Source: Tamarix chinensis
Lineage: Eukaryota; Streptophyta; Magnoliopsida; Caryophyllales; Tamaricaceae
NCBI GenBank assembly: GCA_030549775.1
Contig: CM060181.1
Span: forward strand, 33,946,563-34,010,562
Direction: 5' to 3'
Length of the DNA stretch: 64,000 nt
Below the pieces are notes generated by a model that was not told the DNA's origin, did not search any database, and was given only the letters and a program-made list of their open reading frames with translations. A program made the translations under genes and the position numbers. The number at the start of each line of letters is the position of its first letter. Position 1 is the stretch's first letter. This document shows positions 26,501-38,039 of the stretch, in pieces.

Positions 26501-29500
26501 CTGACCTAATCACTCCCTCTTCTCACCACAGGTATTATTAGTCAAGAAACAAGCTAATACATAGCACTTTTATGTCGACTATCAAGAACAAAATGCCAAA
26601 ACCGTTGAGGATAAGTTCGTGTTACTAGTCGTTGCTAAGGACCATGATGAAATATATAAGGCCCAACACTTCAATAAGCTAGAGCTCTGCTCATATCATG
26701 TGCAAGATGAGACCACAAGATGATGAAAGATTGCTTTGCATACACTTCAAATGTATGAGTTACAAACCGTGCTCTAGGAAATATAAATAAGGCTTTAAGA
26801 TACAATTGGAATGTATGAGACGCCCATATATGGTATCCAAACCACTTATATCAACATCATTCCTCTCCACATATCCCATTCTTCCTAGTTGCAAACCAAG
26901 ACCATGAAGGCGTTCATAAAATGCTCCTTCGCATTCGAGTAATGTTCTACTGGAAAGGCCTCTGGTCTAGAATGAAACACTTCATCCAGAGTGCTTGATC
27001 AGCCAATGTCCATCCGACAAGACTTCTTTAGCCTTTACTAATCCTAATGCAGATCTAAGCAAACATTTCTACTAATTTACAATGGGTTTACAAGTCTAAA
27101 GGCAAGCTTATCCTATTGCTACGAGCCACCCACTCATATACTACACCTTTGATGCCTCAAGTTTCGAAGTCCATCGTCTTTGACAAGGATTTGCTTTCAC
27201 ATATTGTTTTCGGAAAGAGCTTTTCAAGTTAAGATGTACATAATCAGTTTTCTCATGTGCTTAATCGCCAAATTAACTTGATAGAAATTTTCAATCATGC
27301 CATGAAGATATAATTCATTGCTTCATGAGCCATGGGTTTGTTGGGCATCCTAGCTCAAATACCGTTACAACACCTCATATCATCCCTTGATAGAGACATC
27401 TTCCTAGTCAGTTTACGGTCAAGATCCGCTTGCTTTCTTACTTCACTGACACAGATAGGGTTGACTTGCTTATTGAACTACAATATTATCTTGAATAAAA
27501 CATGTGAGAAGCTATTGCTATCCCAGAAGCACATAAAAGCAGCACAACAAGAGTCACAAAGAATTATAATTCCTATTGAAATATATTCTAACTAAGGAGC
27601 ACCCATGACTATGCCATTAATTCTATGTGGCTTGTTGGGGCATATGGTAGGTGGAATTGCTTATCATATGGCCCTTCCTAAGGGCAACTGTATCCCCCAA
27701 CTCTTCCACACGCCCCAGCTCAAGCACTTCATTAAACCACCACTGTCGTTTGTGCCTTCCTCACCAAGAGGACAACGTTGCAATTCAACTTTTGGCAGTA
27801 CTACAAGCTCATCTCAAACAGAGTGCAGGAAGTATTAGTTGAGTGGACCCCTAGATGCTTCATAGCAACCTCTTAACAACTTTTGCGACCTTTTCCCTTC
27901 ACACTTGATCTTGAGGAGGGTAATAATGTTACAAATGCCCTTGTAGACTAGGCCTATAGTTGCGCCTGGTAGGGCCCAGCCTAGTCACATCCATTGAATA
28001 TAATATTGGTCCTAATGCTAATATTGAGCAATATTTATCGAATATTAAGTCAGCTGTGATGCAAAATTAGTGTTATGCAATCATTTTAAAATTTCACATA
28101 TTTATCGACATAGTTATCACCCGATGTTTGCGAATAATTGTTGTAAAAAGAAATTAAAAAAAATTACACTGCAATAACTGTGACATAAAATATCTTTCAC
28201 AACACTGCAATACCACAACACCGCGACCACAATTTTATTGCTTGGTCCCATCCCTAAAATATTAGACTTCGGTTTATTAATAAATAGCAAACTTCAACTT
28301 TAGTTTAAATAAAAGACTTGTTATTTATTTAAAAGGGCCTTAACCCTTTAGCTTATAATTACCTATAAATAAGAGGCCAGATCCCAAAGTTAATCCTCCG
28401 GCCACCTTGCTCTCACCTCTCTCTCATTATCTCCTCTGCCATTCCCTATCTTCTTATGCTTTCCACCATGGGGAAGGGCAAGGACTTGAATACTACTCTT
28501 TGCTCCAATTCATCCACCCCACTGCCCTAAAACCCAGTCCATAACAAAGACAGTAACTAAGATAAGCACAAGCTTAATAAAGAGACAATAATACTTAGAG
28601 AGCGCTTCAAGGCCTTTGCAAGGAGCTAGCTTTGAAAACTAGCAAGACTACTTAACTAAGTAAATTTTTCTATGCCATATGGTTTTCTTATTGTTAAGTT
28701 GTGCTATATTTTTTTATATTGGTTGAAATATTATGTTTGTTTGTATATCTATGTGGGAGACATTTAGTTACAATACTCCATCCTTGCAGCAGCTTATTCA
28801 TGTTCTTAGCCCAACATCTTTAGCTTCTCAATGTGAGTGTAATCGAGGTGTTTTTGAAAGGTATCATAACAAGAAGATGAACAGATTAGAGCATCAATGT
28901 TAAATGGCCTTGTTTATGTGCATTACAACAATTACTTGAGGAATAAGCATTGAAGTTTTGGGTATAAGCTTTTTACTTCCGATCTCATATTTCGCAGTAG
29001 TATATTGTGCTATGGTTTTGTGACTGTCTTTATTGTCTTGCATTTTTTAATGGTAAGAGATATATAAGAAGAAAATGTATGATTCAGCTGAGTATGAATG
29101 CATGATAAAGTAGATGTTTTGGGTAATGAAGGACAACTCTCCTCAAAAACGAGTTATAGCGCCTTTAATGAGACCGTCATGAGCAACAATGCAAATCATG
29201 GTTGTGATTTATGTCTCTAAAATTTTTTGTTTTCATTTCAGTTTTCATTTTCTCAAAACTTGTTTTGCATTTTCACTATTTGGCTAATTGTTCCTTTACA
29301 TTGTGTTTATATAAGTCAATTGATAAAGGCAATGGCATTGATAATGGATGGTGTTGCTAACAATGATAGTGAGGTGCTCATAGATGAGCTTAATTTATCA
29401 TCTTTTCAACATCTTAGAAAACAAGGCCCAATGGTGATGATGATGAGAAGACACAAGTCATATGACCACCGTCCCAAGTAAGATTTGAATTACCAATGCA

Positions 29501-31135
29501 AGAACATCAAGCAATTGAAAATGACAAATTACATTTTAGCAAAACTTGTGTCACATTGTTCAAGGATTTGAATATTTGTTGTTATGATTGGTTATTTTAA
29601 AGTTCTGAACATTGAAGTGTCCACACTAGTGTGATCTTGTCTGTTTTGGGGTTGGAACTACAAACATTGTTGTGCATCCACTAAGAACTATAAATTTATG
29701 AACCTTGTGTTATTATTTCATACTTTATCAACTGAATGGCAGTCATGGTGGGGCGAGGAATCCCAACAGGTCAAAACCAGTCCAGCTGCGCTGCTTTCTG
29801 ATTCATCGCCGGGTTCATTTGTAGGTCAAACTAAAATACTGAAAGAGGCATAAAAAACAGTCAGAAAAAATTTGTGAAATGAAATGGCATCTGTAATCAG
29901 GTGTGCAAGATTGTATTTCAAATCAACTAAATTTTAATGAATAGCTGATTATATTCAAAGCTTTGCTATAATTTATCCACCATCCTAAGCTAATAAGGGG
30001 AGGAAAGAAATGAATAACTACATGATGTCACTCTGATTGTTGTGCTACAAGCCTTCCAGAGAAAGCAGACTAGAACAAACCAACTAGGCACAGCAAGCTA
30101 GATCAAAAGCAACAAACCATAGAACAAGAATATTTCAAATTATTTAGGGCAAGGAGATTACTTGCTCATCATGTGAGAATTTGCAGGAAGCACCGCGGGT
30201 GCATTGACCTCTCTGGAAAGCACGGCAAACACCTCTCTCTTCCCTCTTCTTCCTCTCTGTCTCTTCATCTTCCTCCTCTTTCTTTTTGTAGTCGCTCACA
30301 TGATCTACCCTTATGATTCGACCGAGGACTTGAGCACCATTTAAGTTATCTGAGAAAACAGAGCATAAATTGAGAATAAAAGAATATCATATCCAATATA
30401 CCATATACCATATAAACACCAAAATGATATAGTAATCAAGCCAGAGGAAGTCACCAACCTACAGCAAGATTTGTGCTTCTTTGATCCTCATAAGCAATAA
30501 AGGCAAAACCTTTTGATTTACCCGTTGCTTTATCTCTAACAAGGTTAACATCAACAATCTCCCCATATCTGAGAATATGTCAACCAGAAAAAAAGATTTT
30601 GAAGTTCAAACGTACATCATAGAAATTATCTATTCTCCCTTGAACAAAGTAACTCACGTTCAGACAACTCTGAACACACTGGTGACTGTCATAAGAATGG
30701 CTCATTTCCCAAAAACTAATAGCCTGACCTGAAGCCCCAAATTGTCACAATCGTTTATACTAATCGCTCATTTATTAAGATCCTATCATGGAAATTAGGT
30801 CAATCAAAACCCGGTTCATCAGAAAAATTATGTTCAATCAAACCTAATTCAGAAGGCAATTTAATCTATTGACCCTAATCATGAATGATGAAGAAACTTC
30901 CATGCATTAAAGCTGCAATAAACATAACTGATATATACAACAGCAAGCAAAAAAATACACACTGGGAAAAGACTGCAAGAAGATCGCCTTCAGTTAGATC
31001 GTAAGGCACACCACCGACGAAAACGTAAGCTGAACCTTTGTACTTCGCATGCCAAGAAGCTTCGTCTGATATGCCTAAATCTGCTTCTTTTGTGTTTATT
31101 TTCTGGATCCTCTTCACCAATGTTAATGGATTCAT
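17068..31135 (-). CDS. RBMX2: RBMX2/Ist3-like RRM and CCCH zinc-finger splicing factor (plant C3H42 type), 4 exons
   Basis: Coding exons on minus: 31135-30963, 30568-30459, 30349-30162 and 17595-17068. They total 999 nt, 332 residues, with all phases consistent. The protein starts MNPLTLVKRIQKIN. An RRM spans about residues 36-110, with RNP2 YVFVGGV (37-43) and RNP1 KGFAFIAY (77-84). One CCCH finger follows, Cys136-x7-Cys144-x5-Cys150-x3-His154. After RAANTGWG (158-165) the tail to residue 332 is dense in RD, RE, RR and S. This order matches plant zinc-finger CCCH protein 42 (At3g47120) and animal RBMX2. The yeast counterpart Ist3/Snu17 belongs to the RES complex, which acts in the activated spliceosome (family knowledge). 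Introns are 394, 109 and 12,566 bp. TTGTTGCAG just before T-ATG suggests a further 5' UTR intron. Confidence 0.9.
18240..18366. repeat. ATT-rich microsatellite patch in intron 3
   Basis: Imperfect (ATT)n/(ATC)n. It has no link to a recognisable LTR. Confidence 0.7.
19610..20110. repeat. Diverged tandem duplication in intron 3
   Basis: Two units starting AAATTTGAA..GGGCATCAACRC (about 19620 and 19897). Both run through CATTATCAATAC, a GACCAG segment and AAAAAAATGGTTC to ACATC.GAAAC.GGTT. Unit 1 is about 60 bp longer in the middle. Confidence 0.6.
20329..20362. repeat. (CA)n microsatellite
   Basis: Short interrupted CA/TACA run. It is ordinary. Confidence 0.85.
20650..22778. other. AT-rich middle of intron 3
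   Basis: 21080-21420 has many degenerate AATAAAGATACTAC-type short repeats, also seen at 43500-43930, so a dispersed repeat is likely. No coding remnant was recognised. Confidence 0.35.
23249..27926 (+). pseudogene. gag-pol remnant of the intron gypsy element
   Basis: Pieces read in several frames: a charged N-terminal gag (about 23261-23430); gag core near 25060-25510 with YDRIEDHLGWLN and AMSLACAYE; FNCDE..H (about 25660), the gag zinc-knuckle region; protease at about 25960-26210 with FLAIPLDGFDLHLG; RT lead-in FVKLFNEPTTLLSPRSH at about 26330; VDYQEQNAKTVEDKF and KLELCSYH of RT at about 26575-26700; integrase scraps 26850-27590; and a chromodomain end VQEVLVEW..FPFTLDLEE at about 27815-27920. 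The DKF..K.DL..GYHQ spacing and the chromodomain assign it to chromoviruses. It is not functional. Confidence 0.8.
23415..23862. mobile_element. hAT-type MITE, degenerate copy nested in the gypsy element
   Basis: Co-linear with the better copy at 34114-34652: GGATATCC.ACAT, ATATTCGATATTTTGTTGATTA, the AT-rich centre, CGAATCC.GTCCATATC, and an end TTTACACACCCCTAA versus TTTTGCACATCCCTA. The left TIR is eroded. Confidence 0.65.
28748..28960 (+). pseudogene. hAT transposase C-terminal (dimerisation) fragment
   Basis: Reads WETFSYNTPSLQQL, then SLASQCECNRGVFERYHNKK, MNRLEHQ, and after a frameshift LNGLVYVHYNNYLR. This is the SxxxCERNxSxFExIHxKKRNRLxxxRLxDLVYVxYN block of the DUF659-linked plant hAT family. 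It is too short to be functional. A downstream ORF at 29329-29481 may be part of the same old transposase tail. Confidence 0.7.
30162..30349 (-). CDS. RBMX2: RBMX2-like gene, coding exon 3 (end of RRM and CCCH finger)
   Basis: 188 nt coding DNLNGAQVLGR, an acidic/basic linker and the CCCH finger ending FSHDEQ. Acceptor TTTCTCAG|ATAAC, donor GAGCAA|GTAATC. The exon ends in phase 0 and meets exon 4 in frame 12.6 kb away. Confidence 0.88.
30459..30568 (-). CDS. RBMX2: RBMX2-like gene, coding exon 2
   Basis: 110 nt coding the second half of the RRM, including RNP1 KGFAFIAY and AYEDQRSTNLAV. Acceptor TTCTCAG|ATATGG, donor CTGTAG|GTTGGT. Intron 2, which follows, is only 109 bp. Confidence 0.88.
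30963..31135 (-). CDS. RBMX2: RBMX2-like gene, coding exon 1
   Basis: Codes residues 1-57 plus two bases of codon 58. The donor is CCCA|GTGTGT. This choice makes codon 58 CAA (Gln) across the junction and gives the expected FSQYGEI of an RRM; the next GT downstream would break the frame. Confidence 0.88.
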
Positions 31136-31202
31136 ACTGCAACAAGGGAGAAGAAGACAAGTATCTTAAAATTGTCACAAGCAAAGCGATGGCCAAGCCT
31201 GA
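31136..31202 (-). promoter_or_regulatory. 5' UTR / UTR-intron end of the RBMX2-like gene
   Basis: On minus, CCCTTGTTGCAG immediately precedes T-ATG, a good 3' splice site. A non-coding first exon therefore probably lies further upstream, beyond the hAT element whose edge is at 31210. That exon was not found. Confidence 0.45.
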
Positions 31203-32147
31203 ATTATGACTGGGTGTGCACCGGGCACGGGACCGGGCTGGACCCTGACCGGACCGCAAATCCCATTTTTATATAAATTACAACCCGAAATTCGAACCAG
31301 GTTTAAAACGGGCTTCACCCAATCCCAAAACATAAAAATCAGATCAAATTCGGACTGCCCTGTTTCAACCCTAATTTTATATTTATCATGTTTCAACTCG
31401 TTTTATATCGGATTTAGCAATTGACCTTATTTCGACCCTATTTTAAAATTGGTCTTATTTCAACCCTTATTGATCTGGTTTCAAAACTAACCCTTATTGA
31501 TCTGGTTTCAAAACTAACCCTGCTTCGACCCTGTTTTAATCATCTCACACACACAGATCTTTTATTTGTCCATATTAATATCCTCCAAATAGAAATAACT
31601 AAGTTTTAAAAACATGAGAAGATAAAAATAAAGAAAATATAATGTAATTACACATACTATGGAGGATGAGAACAATACCACAATGTCCTCCAAATAGAAA
31701 TAACAATCTTTTATATAGAAGTTAATACAATGTTTTCATTCTTCAAGACTTCAACACCATTATTCATTTCAAGTAACATACACCACATCGTCCTCCACAT
31801 TAGCTTTGTTTTCCACATCTATTCAAATTTAAATATAAATAAATCAGTAGTTAGTAATAACGTTATATTAAGTATAATTAATAAAAGATTAAATGGTATA
31901 AAACTAAACTAACTTAATCAAATAAAGTAAAAGAAAATAAAGCTCAATTAATTACTACCTTTTTCTATTTCCTCCGCCTCTTCCAAGACATACTCTACAT
32001 GAACTTTTTCCTTTATAATTTTCGCTCAAATCCAATCTTAAGAGCATATGAGAGCTTATACGGTCGGAATTCACACAAAAAATAGCAAAATAATAATAAT
32101 AAGCAAGTAAATAAGATCTGCATTATTAGATTAAATACATAAATGTA

Positions 32148-34720
32148 TTAATATAAAGAAAGTATCAAATTTGGTGTTAGAGAGCTCCTAAATTGATCTA
32201 AGTGATGACCACCTGCACTAAACGTAAATTTCGATGCAACTGTAGATACCAATACAACAAGAATATCACGTGTCATACGTGAAAGAATCGGATATCTTAG
32301 ACTCTGTATTTTCTACCACATCAAGATATCTTTTTCTTCATGTTGTGCCTTTTCTCTTCTAAAAACCTCTCAAGCTCTGTCATATTAGAATATATTCCTT
32401 CCATCTTCATCACTTGCTCTAATACACTTTTTTTTTAATAGTATCAACACTATCCTTACTTGTAGGAGGATCAAAGCTTGGCCCAGAACTTTCATCAACT
32501 ATAAATAAATCATACTTCCTTCTGTAATCATCAAACAAGTCAACAAAAATTTTCTTAATTTTTCCAGCCAATCTCTACCCTAATTCTTCACTATACATCC
32601 TAAAAAGAGTAATCTTCAATCCTAAAAACCTCATATTTGAATCTAGCATGACACCCAAGTATATCAACATGTTTATCTTCTATGCCACCCCAATACTTAT
32701 CAAACTTAACTTTCATTTGAAGTGCCATATTTCTAAAGTCAGCATTCCCATCCATGATCCATTTATTCAACAACTCAAATATACAAACAATATCAAAGAA
32801 AATAAGATTAATGGTCACATGTAATGAACTAGAAATATTAATAGTCAAGTCATAAAACTCCTTCAAGAAAACAATAAGGTGCTCAATTTTATCCCAATCG
32901 TCATTAAAGTGGGCCCCAACAACATCAACATCATGTATCAACTCTACAGGGAGCTCCATTCTACCAAAAACATCCCTAAATTTTACAACAGTAGCCAACA
33001 TAAGATAGGTGGAATTTCACCTAAAAGCACATCAAGAGACAGAGAAACTTTGCACTCAATCTTACACTTTTCAGCATGTTGTTTAAAAATAATCAATCTA
33101 GCAGGAGAATTTTTAATATACTTAATAACTTCCCTAATCCAATCAATGCAATAAATGAGCTCCTTTATACCATCCCATACAATTAGATTGATTATGTGTG
33201 CAACACATCTCATGTTTAAGTATTTTCCATCACCAATGCCACCATCTTTTTCAAATAAACAAAAGCAACATCATTAGAACTTGCATTATCTATTGTGACA
33301 GTAAATGATTTTTCCTTTAAACCCCAAAAAGTTAGAAAATCTTTAATTTCCCTACCGATCGCTTCTCCTTTATGAATAAATATAGGACACAAATTTAGAA
33401 TTCTTTTTTGCAGCATCCACTAATGATCTATGAAATGACCAGTTAGACACATGTAATTAATTCTCTTATTAGAAGTCCATGTATCAGTAGTTAAAGAAAC
33501 TCTATTACACGATGTACTAAGCAAATCTTTCAATCACATCTTTTCACTGAGATATAACTTATAGATATTGCGTATAACAGTAGTGCTTGAAGGCATATAA
33601 AATTGAGGACAAGCAATAGACATCACTTTTCTAAAACCCCTCTTCTCCACAAAACTAAAAGGTAATTCATCAACAATAATCATTTCACCTACAGCTTCTC
33701 TAAGTTCATCTAGATCAACAGTCTTATACCTCAAAGTAGTCTCCTCTTGCATATCATCACCAACAACAAGGTCAAAGCATAGATGAGACTGCTTACCTTT
33801 TACCTTGTTCTTATTTTGAGGATCATTTACACACCTTTCTATATGTCTTTTTAAATTTTTTGTGCCATTCTTGTTGTTATCTACTCAAAAAGTTGTTGGA
33901 TAATACTTACATTCTACCCTTGGTAGATGTTTCTCATCTATATACCCCCTAAAAGTGATCCCAATAAGCACCCTTCTCTCTATCTTTTCTTTCCACATAT
34001 CAACAACCTTTTGTTGGATTCTTAGGTCCAAAATCTATTACCTCAACATCAATTAAATCAAGGTCTTTCTCTACCTTCATATATTGAGTGGAAACATCAT
34101 CAATTGTTGTAGAAAGGGCTGTGCAAAAAATCCGGGATCTGAAAATCCGATCCGATATTTAAAAATCCGATCCGACATTTCAGATATCCGAACCAATTTT
34201 AGTCCAAAAGGATATCCGACATTTGGATATCCGATCTTTTTTTGGATTATCCGATCCAAAAAAATATACGATATTTTGTTGATTATTTCAACAATACATC
34301 ATATTATTGTATTTTTATAGTTTTAAGTTTTAAAATTTTATTTATTTTTATATTTTAAATATTTATAATAATATTTTAATACTTCTTTTAGATAAAATAT
34401 GACATTTATATGAATATAGATATGAATATTAATTGATATACGATCTTTATTTTAAAAAATACTCTAGCAAAAGTTATTAAAATTGATAAAATAGTATTTT
34501 CATACGGATATTAGATATATCCGAATCCGGTCCATATCCGGTCAGTATTTTTCGGATATCCGCATCCCGGATGTCCGGTCTAAAAAATGTAGAGCGGATA
34601 TCCGAAAAAAAATATCCAAACATATACGGATATCCGGTTTTGCACATCCCTAGTTGTAGGAGGATCAGTGGATCCAGATGCTAAATATCGCCTTTTGGAT
34701 ATGATATCGAAGCTCGACAT
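32148..34720 (-). pseudogene. RICESLEEPER-type hAT transposase, broken by a MITE and stops
   Basis: Start MSSFDIISKRRYLASG at 34720 right after TTTTAG. The frame is cut by a MITE after about 20 codons and resumes at 34105. A degraded BED finger (VECKYY..H..RC) lies at about 33840-33925. Then come VDELPFSFVEKRGFRK (about 33640-33690), TVTIDNASSND (about 33265-33300), MRCVAHIINLIV (33213), DKYWG..RIEDYSF (to about 32600), and the hATC dimerisation block ILSRM..VSTVASKFTFSAGG..FRSSLTP (about 32170-32300) ending TAA at 32148. Several stops, including TAG in LMW-stop-K, make it inactive. Confidence 0.82.
34114..34652. mobile_element. hAT-type MITE (539 bp) nested in the hAT transposase
   Basis: Left end AAGGGCTGTGCAAAA and right end TTTTGCACATCCCTA are TIRs. 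The 8-bp TSD GTTGTAGA/GTTGTAGG lies at 34106-34113 and 34653-34660. Sub-terminal GATATCCGA/TCGGATATC repeats fold back. Its termini resemble those of the host hAT element, so that element may once have mobilised it. Confidence 0.85.
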
Positions 34721-36776
34721 CTAAAATAAAAGAAAAAGAATAATTGTAAGTATAAAAAATATCATATAACATATAGTAAATACTAAATAGTTTTTAGTTT
34801 TCAAAAGAAAAGGAAGTAAGTCCTAATCTTTTAACTTACATTACATGAAAGATGAGTTAATAAATCCATGGTTTAATAATTTTATAGCTATCACCAATCA
34901 CCAACATAAAAAATCAAAATTCAAATATATAACAGTATAAGAATTAAGATAAAGAAAAAGATATAAGAAATAAAGGGAAACAATCAAAATAAGAAAAAGT
35001 GCACACTATTACATTAATAATCAAAATACATTTTATAAAGTAGTGGATGATACATGATACCATTGAAAACTATTCGTTTGGACCTAGTAAATTTATAGTG
35101 CGATGTTCGTGAAAATTTACTTAATAATATTTAATTTTTTTTTAATAATTAGATATATGATGAAAAAATAATATATGATAATAACTATTAACAAATAATA
35201 ATACATGGCATCTTAATATTTAGCAAAATTCATGAAAAAACACATGAATCGGCTTTTTATAAGTGTATGAGCTATTAACCTAGTAAAAATAAATTTAATG
35301 TAAATATACATTTCTACTAAAAGTTACCGGATCCAGTTACATAGATTTAACCTAAATAGGACAAAGAATAATACTTGCTAGCTACGATAAATTAACATGT
35401 AACAACCAATCAGCCATATGAATTGTGAACAACTTTCATCCTACTCATACCCGATCAGCTGATCTGACTTAAAATTTAATGATCCAAATCAAACTAGGAC
35501 CTATAGGCAAATGATCAACAAATAACAAAAATCAGCAGATTTAAGAGTCTAGCAAGTAGCAATTAGCAAATATCATATTCAAATCTAGTGTCTAGGCATT
35601 CAACACAAAAATCATCATTCAGCAACATACATGATTCAACAATCAACACAAGTTACACGATAATCGCCAGCATTCAACAATCAACACAACAACAATAATA
35701 AGCATTCAACATTCAATGCATGTTACACAACAATCAATGACATTCAACAATCAATAGTTCAACATAACAAATAATTAGCACTTAGCACAGCAACAAAGCA
35801 ACACAATAGATTGCTAGATTTAATTTCAGGTAGCATATCAATAATGAAGATATGATCATATGAGGCTTGGTGAGGGAAAAGACCTAGACTCTTGGTGGCT
35901 GGTGCGGTTGGTACCCTCGTCCTGGTCCAATCGTCGTTGTGGCTAACTGGTTAGAGGCTTGGTGTGGTGGTGCCTCGCTACCTGTGGCTACTGGTCACTA
36001 GTTAGTACTCACAAGTCAAATTGGTGGTGGGAGACTGGCCAACTGGGAATTTTTGAATTAGGTCAGCCAAAAGGGAGGCAGGGGAATGGTTTTTGCTTTG
36101 GTGGTGGTGGGATGAACGATGCGTTGTAGTGTAGGATTCAACGAGACGAATGGCGGAACTAGAGAATAGAATCGACGATGACGAGAAGATGAGTAGGATT
36201 ATAAGAGAATGGGCGTCTCGGATACCGACCACCGGAGACGAAGATTTTGGTGCAATGAATCGGTGGTGTTGGAGTGGAGGAGACATTGTCGCTCAGATTC
36301 AAGACTCAAGTGCCTATCGAGCACTGAGCCACTGAGTTGTAGGAGAGGGAGGGAAGAGGAGGAACCAAGGAGGCAATTAGTGGCGTGGATGAGGACATCA
36401 AGGAGACAGGGAGGCCAAAGGTAGGGAAGTTGGAAGAAGTCAAGGGTCAGGGCTTCAATCAAGCCTTCGAAGATCGAATTGAAAGAGGGAAGTAGCTAGG
36501 GAACTAGGATTATAGGAACTTGGGTTGGGAAGTCAAGTGGGAATGAACAAAGGGTAGGTAACGAGTTGATGATAGAACGACAACGTTTTGAAATTCTAGG
36601 TTCTACCCTAAAATTTGGGTTTAACTCGGACCGACCTGGGTGACCAAGTTTTCTAAAATTTTTAACCAAGAACCTAGACAGTTTTTTAAATCTAGTCCAA
36701 ACTTAACCCGTTTAATCTAGTCCGGTCTTGTTTGAATTTATAGGTTGACCCTAATTATGCACATCCCTCATTATGA

Positions 36777-38039
36777 GCCAATAAGATCAAAGTCAATAAC
36801 AAATGTACAAATAAACAAACGATAATGATAACATATGTAATATGTTTAATATTATGTATAATAATGATCAAGCAATAAAACCACAATTGAGATTGTGGCT
36901 ATAGTGTCACAAATAAAATTTTATATGTTAAGGCTATCACAACATGATTTTTTTCCAACAAATGTTAGAAAATATGGATAAATATTGGCAAATATTGGTC
37001 TAATATATCACCAATAAATATATATAATTCTAAAACGGTTAAATATCACTAATTTTGCTTATCAAATGGGCTAAATTTTTATAACATGGGTCAATATATG
37101 AAAGTAATGGTAATGGAAAATTAAAATCAACTATATATTGTTGGGGGGGGGGCTTGATGTTGATAGGATAATGTAGAATTTTGATATTTCTAAAAATTGT
37201 ATTTCATTTGAATAACTAAACTAATGCTGATCTCAATAGTTCATTCTTTGTTTTTAGGTTTTTTTTTTGAAAATATAGCCACATTTCCAATTTATCAAAT
37301 TAAAACACGCGATTAAAAAAATTAAGCTAAAGATCTACGAATCGAGTTGTGACAAACCAAGTACTCAATCAAAAGATCAATATTAATACTATAATGTAAA
37401 CTAAATAATAAATATATAAAAATCAAAAATTAAAAAAAAAATAAAGCGGACAAACATGATCTAAACTATCAAAAACTTGTATGGAACCAAAATTAATTGA
37501 CATAAACAAGAAATAAATCCAGTCAAAAGTTCAAATGTAAGAAATCAGAAGTTTGAGCTAGTGACATTTAGCACTTACGTTAGCGTAGGTTACCAATATT
37601 AGTTATCAAACCTGACGGCAAGATGTAATGTATTTGTTTAGATACTTTGACCTACAAATGAGGAATAGAGAATCAAGTTATGGTTGCAACCACTTGTTGA
37701 CAAGAATTGGCAATAGGGGAGATGAAAGTTGGCAAGTAAATCATTGTTTGGAAAAGAGCGCCTAAGGCGTATGGCACAAGGCAATGGGGGGTTGGGGATT
37801 TTCTGGTTCTAGGCAAGGTAAGGTTAGGGAGGTGCTTGTAAGGTAAGAGAAGCACACAGGCAAAAAAAACAAGGATTTATGGGAGAGGAGTAAACATGCT
37901 TTTCTATAGAAAAAAACACACATGAACTTAAGGAAGTTTGGTAGGCATTTAAAAAAAAGGAATCTATAGTTTTTATTGCATTAAAAATAATATACAATTA
38001 ATATGGGAATTGAGGAGAGAAATAGTTGTTTTAGAAAAG
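36777..38039. other. Spacer between the hAT element and the gypsy fragment
   Basis: AT-rich with a G10 run at 37142-37151. A first non-coding exon of the RBMX2-like gene could lie here or further right, but none was identified. No repeat family was recognised. Confidence 0.35.

Larger units (their letters stand above)
22779..28546 (+). mobile_element. Decayed Ty3/gypsy chromovirus with both LTRs, antisense in intron 3
   Basis: LTR1 is 22779-23248 and LTR2 27927-28546. They align through ACTTGTTATT, ACCTTGCTCTCA, GGGAAGGGCAAGGACT and ATCCACCC, and both end ATAACA. Flanks GAGAC and AAGAC give a 4/5 TSD. A PBS-like TTGATAGTAGAGCC (iMet type, degenerate) follows LTR1 and a purine run GAGGAGGG precedes LTR2. 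Many stops and frameshifts are present, but the order gag, zinc-knuckle region, protease, RT, integrase, chromodomain is recognisable. LTR2 is longer than LTR1, probably through an insertion at about 28000-28262. Confidence 0.85.
17596..30161 (-). other. Giant transposon-filled intron 3 of the RBMX2-like gene (12,566 bp)
   Basis: GT (GTAATC) at 30161 and AG (ATCTAG) at 17596. On the plus strand it contains a gypsy element 22779-28546, an hAT-type MITE about 23415-23862 inside it, an hAT transposase scrap 28748-28960, an (ATT)-rich patch 18240-18366, a diverged tandem duplication 19610-20110 and a CA repeat 20329-20362. No missing coding exon is needed, because the protein is continuous with the family across the junction. 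Confidence 0.8.
31210..36769 (-). mobile_element. hAT DNA transposon (5.56 kb) upstream of the RBMX2-like gene
   Basis: Ends CTGGGTGTGCA (31210) and TGCACATCCCTC (36769) are imperfect TIRs. ATTATGA at 31203-31209 and 36770-36776 gives a TSD of 7 bp, or 8 with one mismatch (ATTATGAC/ATTATGAG), fitting hAT. It encodes a broken transposase on minus (32148-34720), with a long leader 34720-36769 and a sub-terminal region rich in CCGGG/AACCC motifs. A perfect 27-bp tandem repeat lies at 31464-31517. A 539-bp MITE is inserted in the transposase. Confidence 0.82.

Noticed and set aside
29227..29481. 84-codon ORF after the hAT scrap in intron 3
   Set aside because: The acidic segment may be the tail of the same hAT transposase, but the match is too weak to call as a gene.
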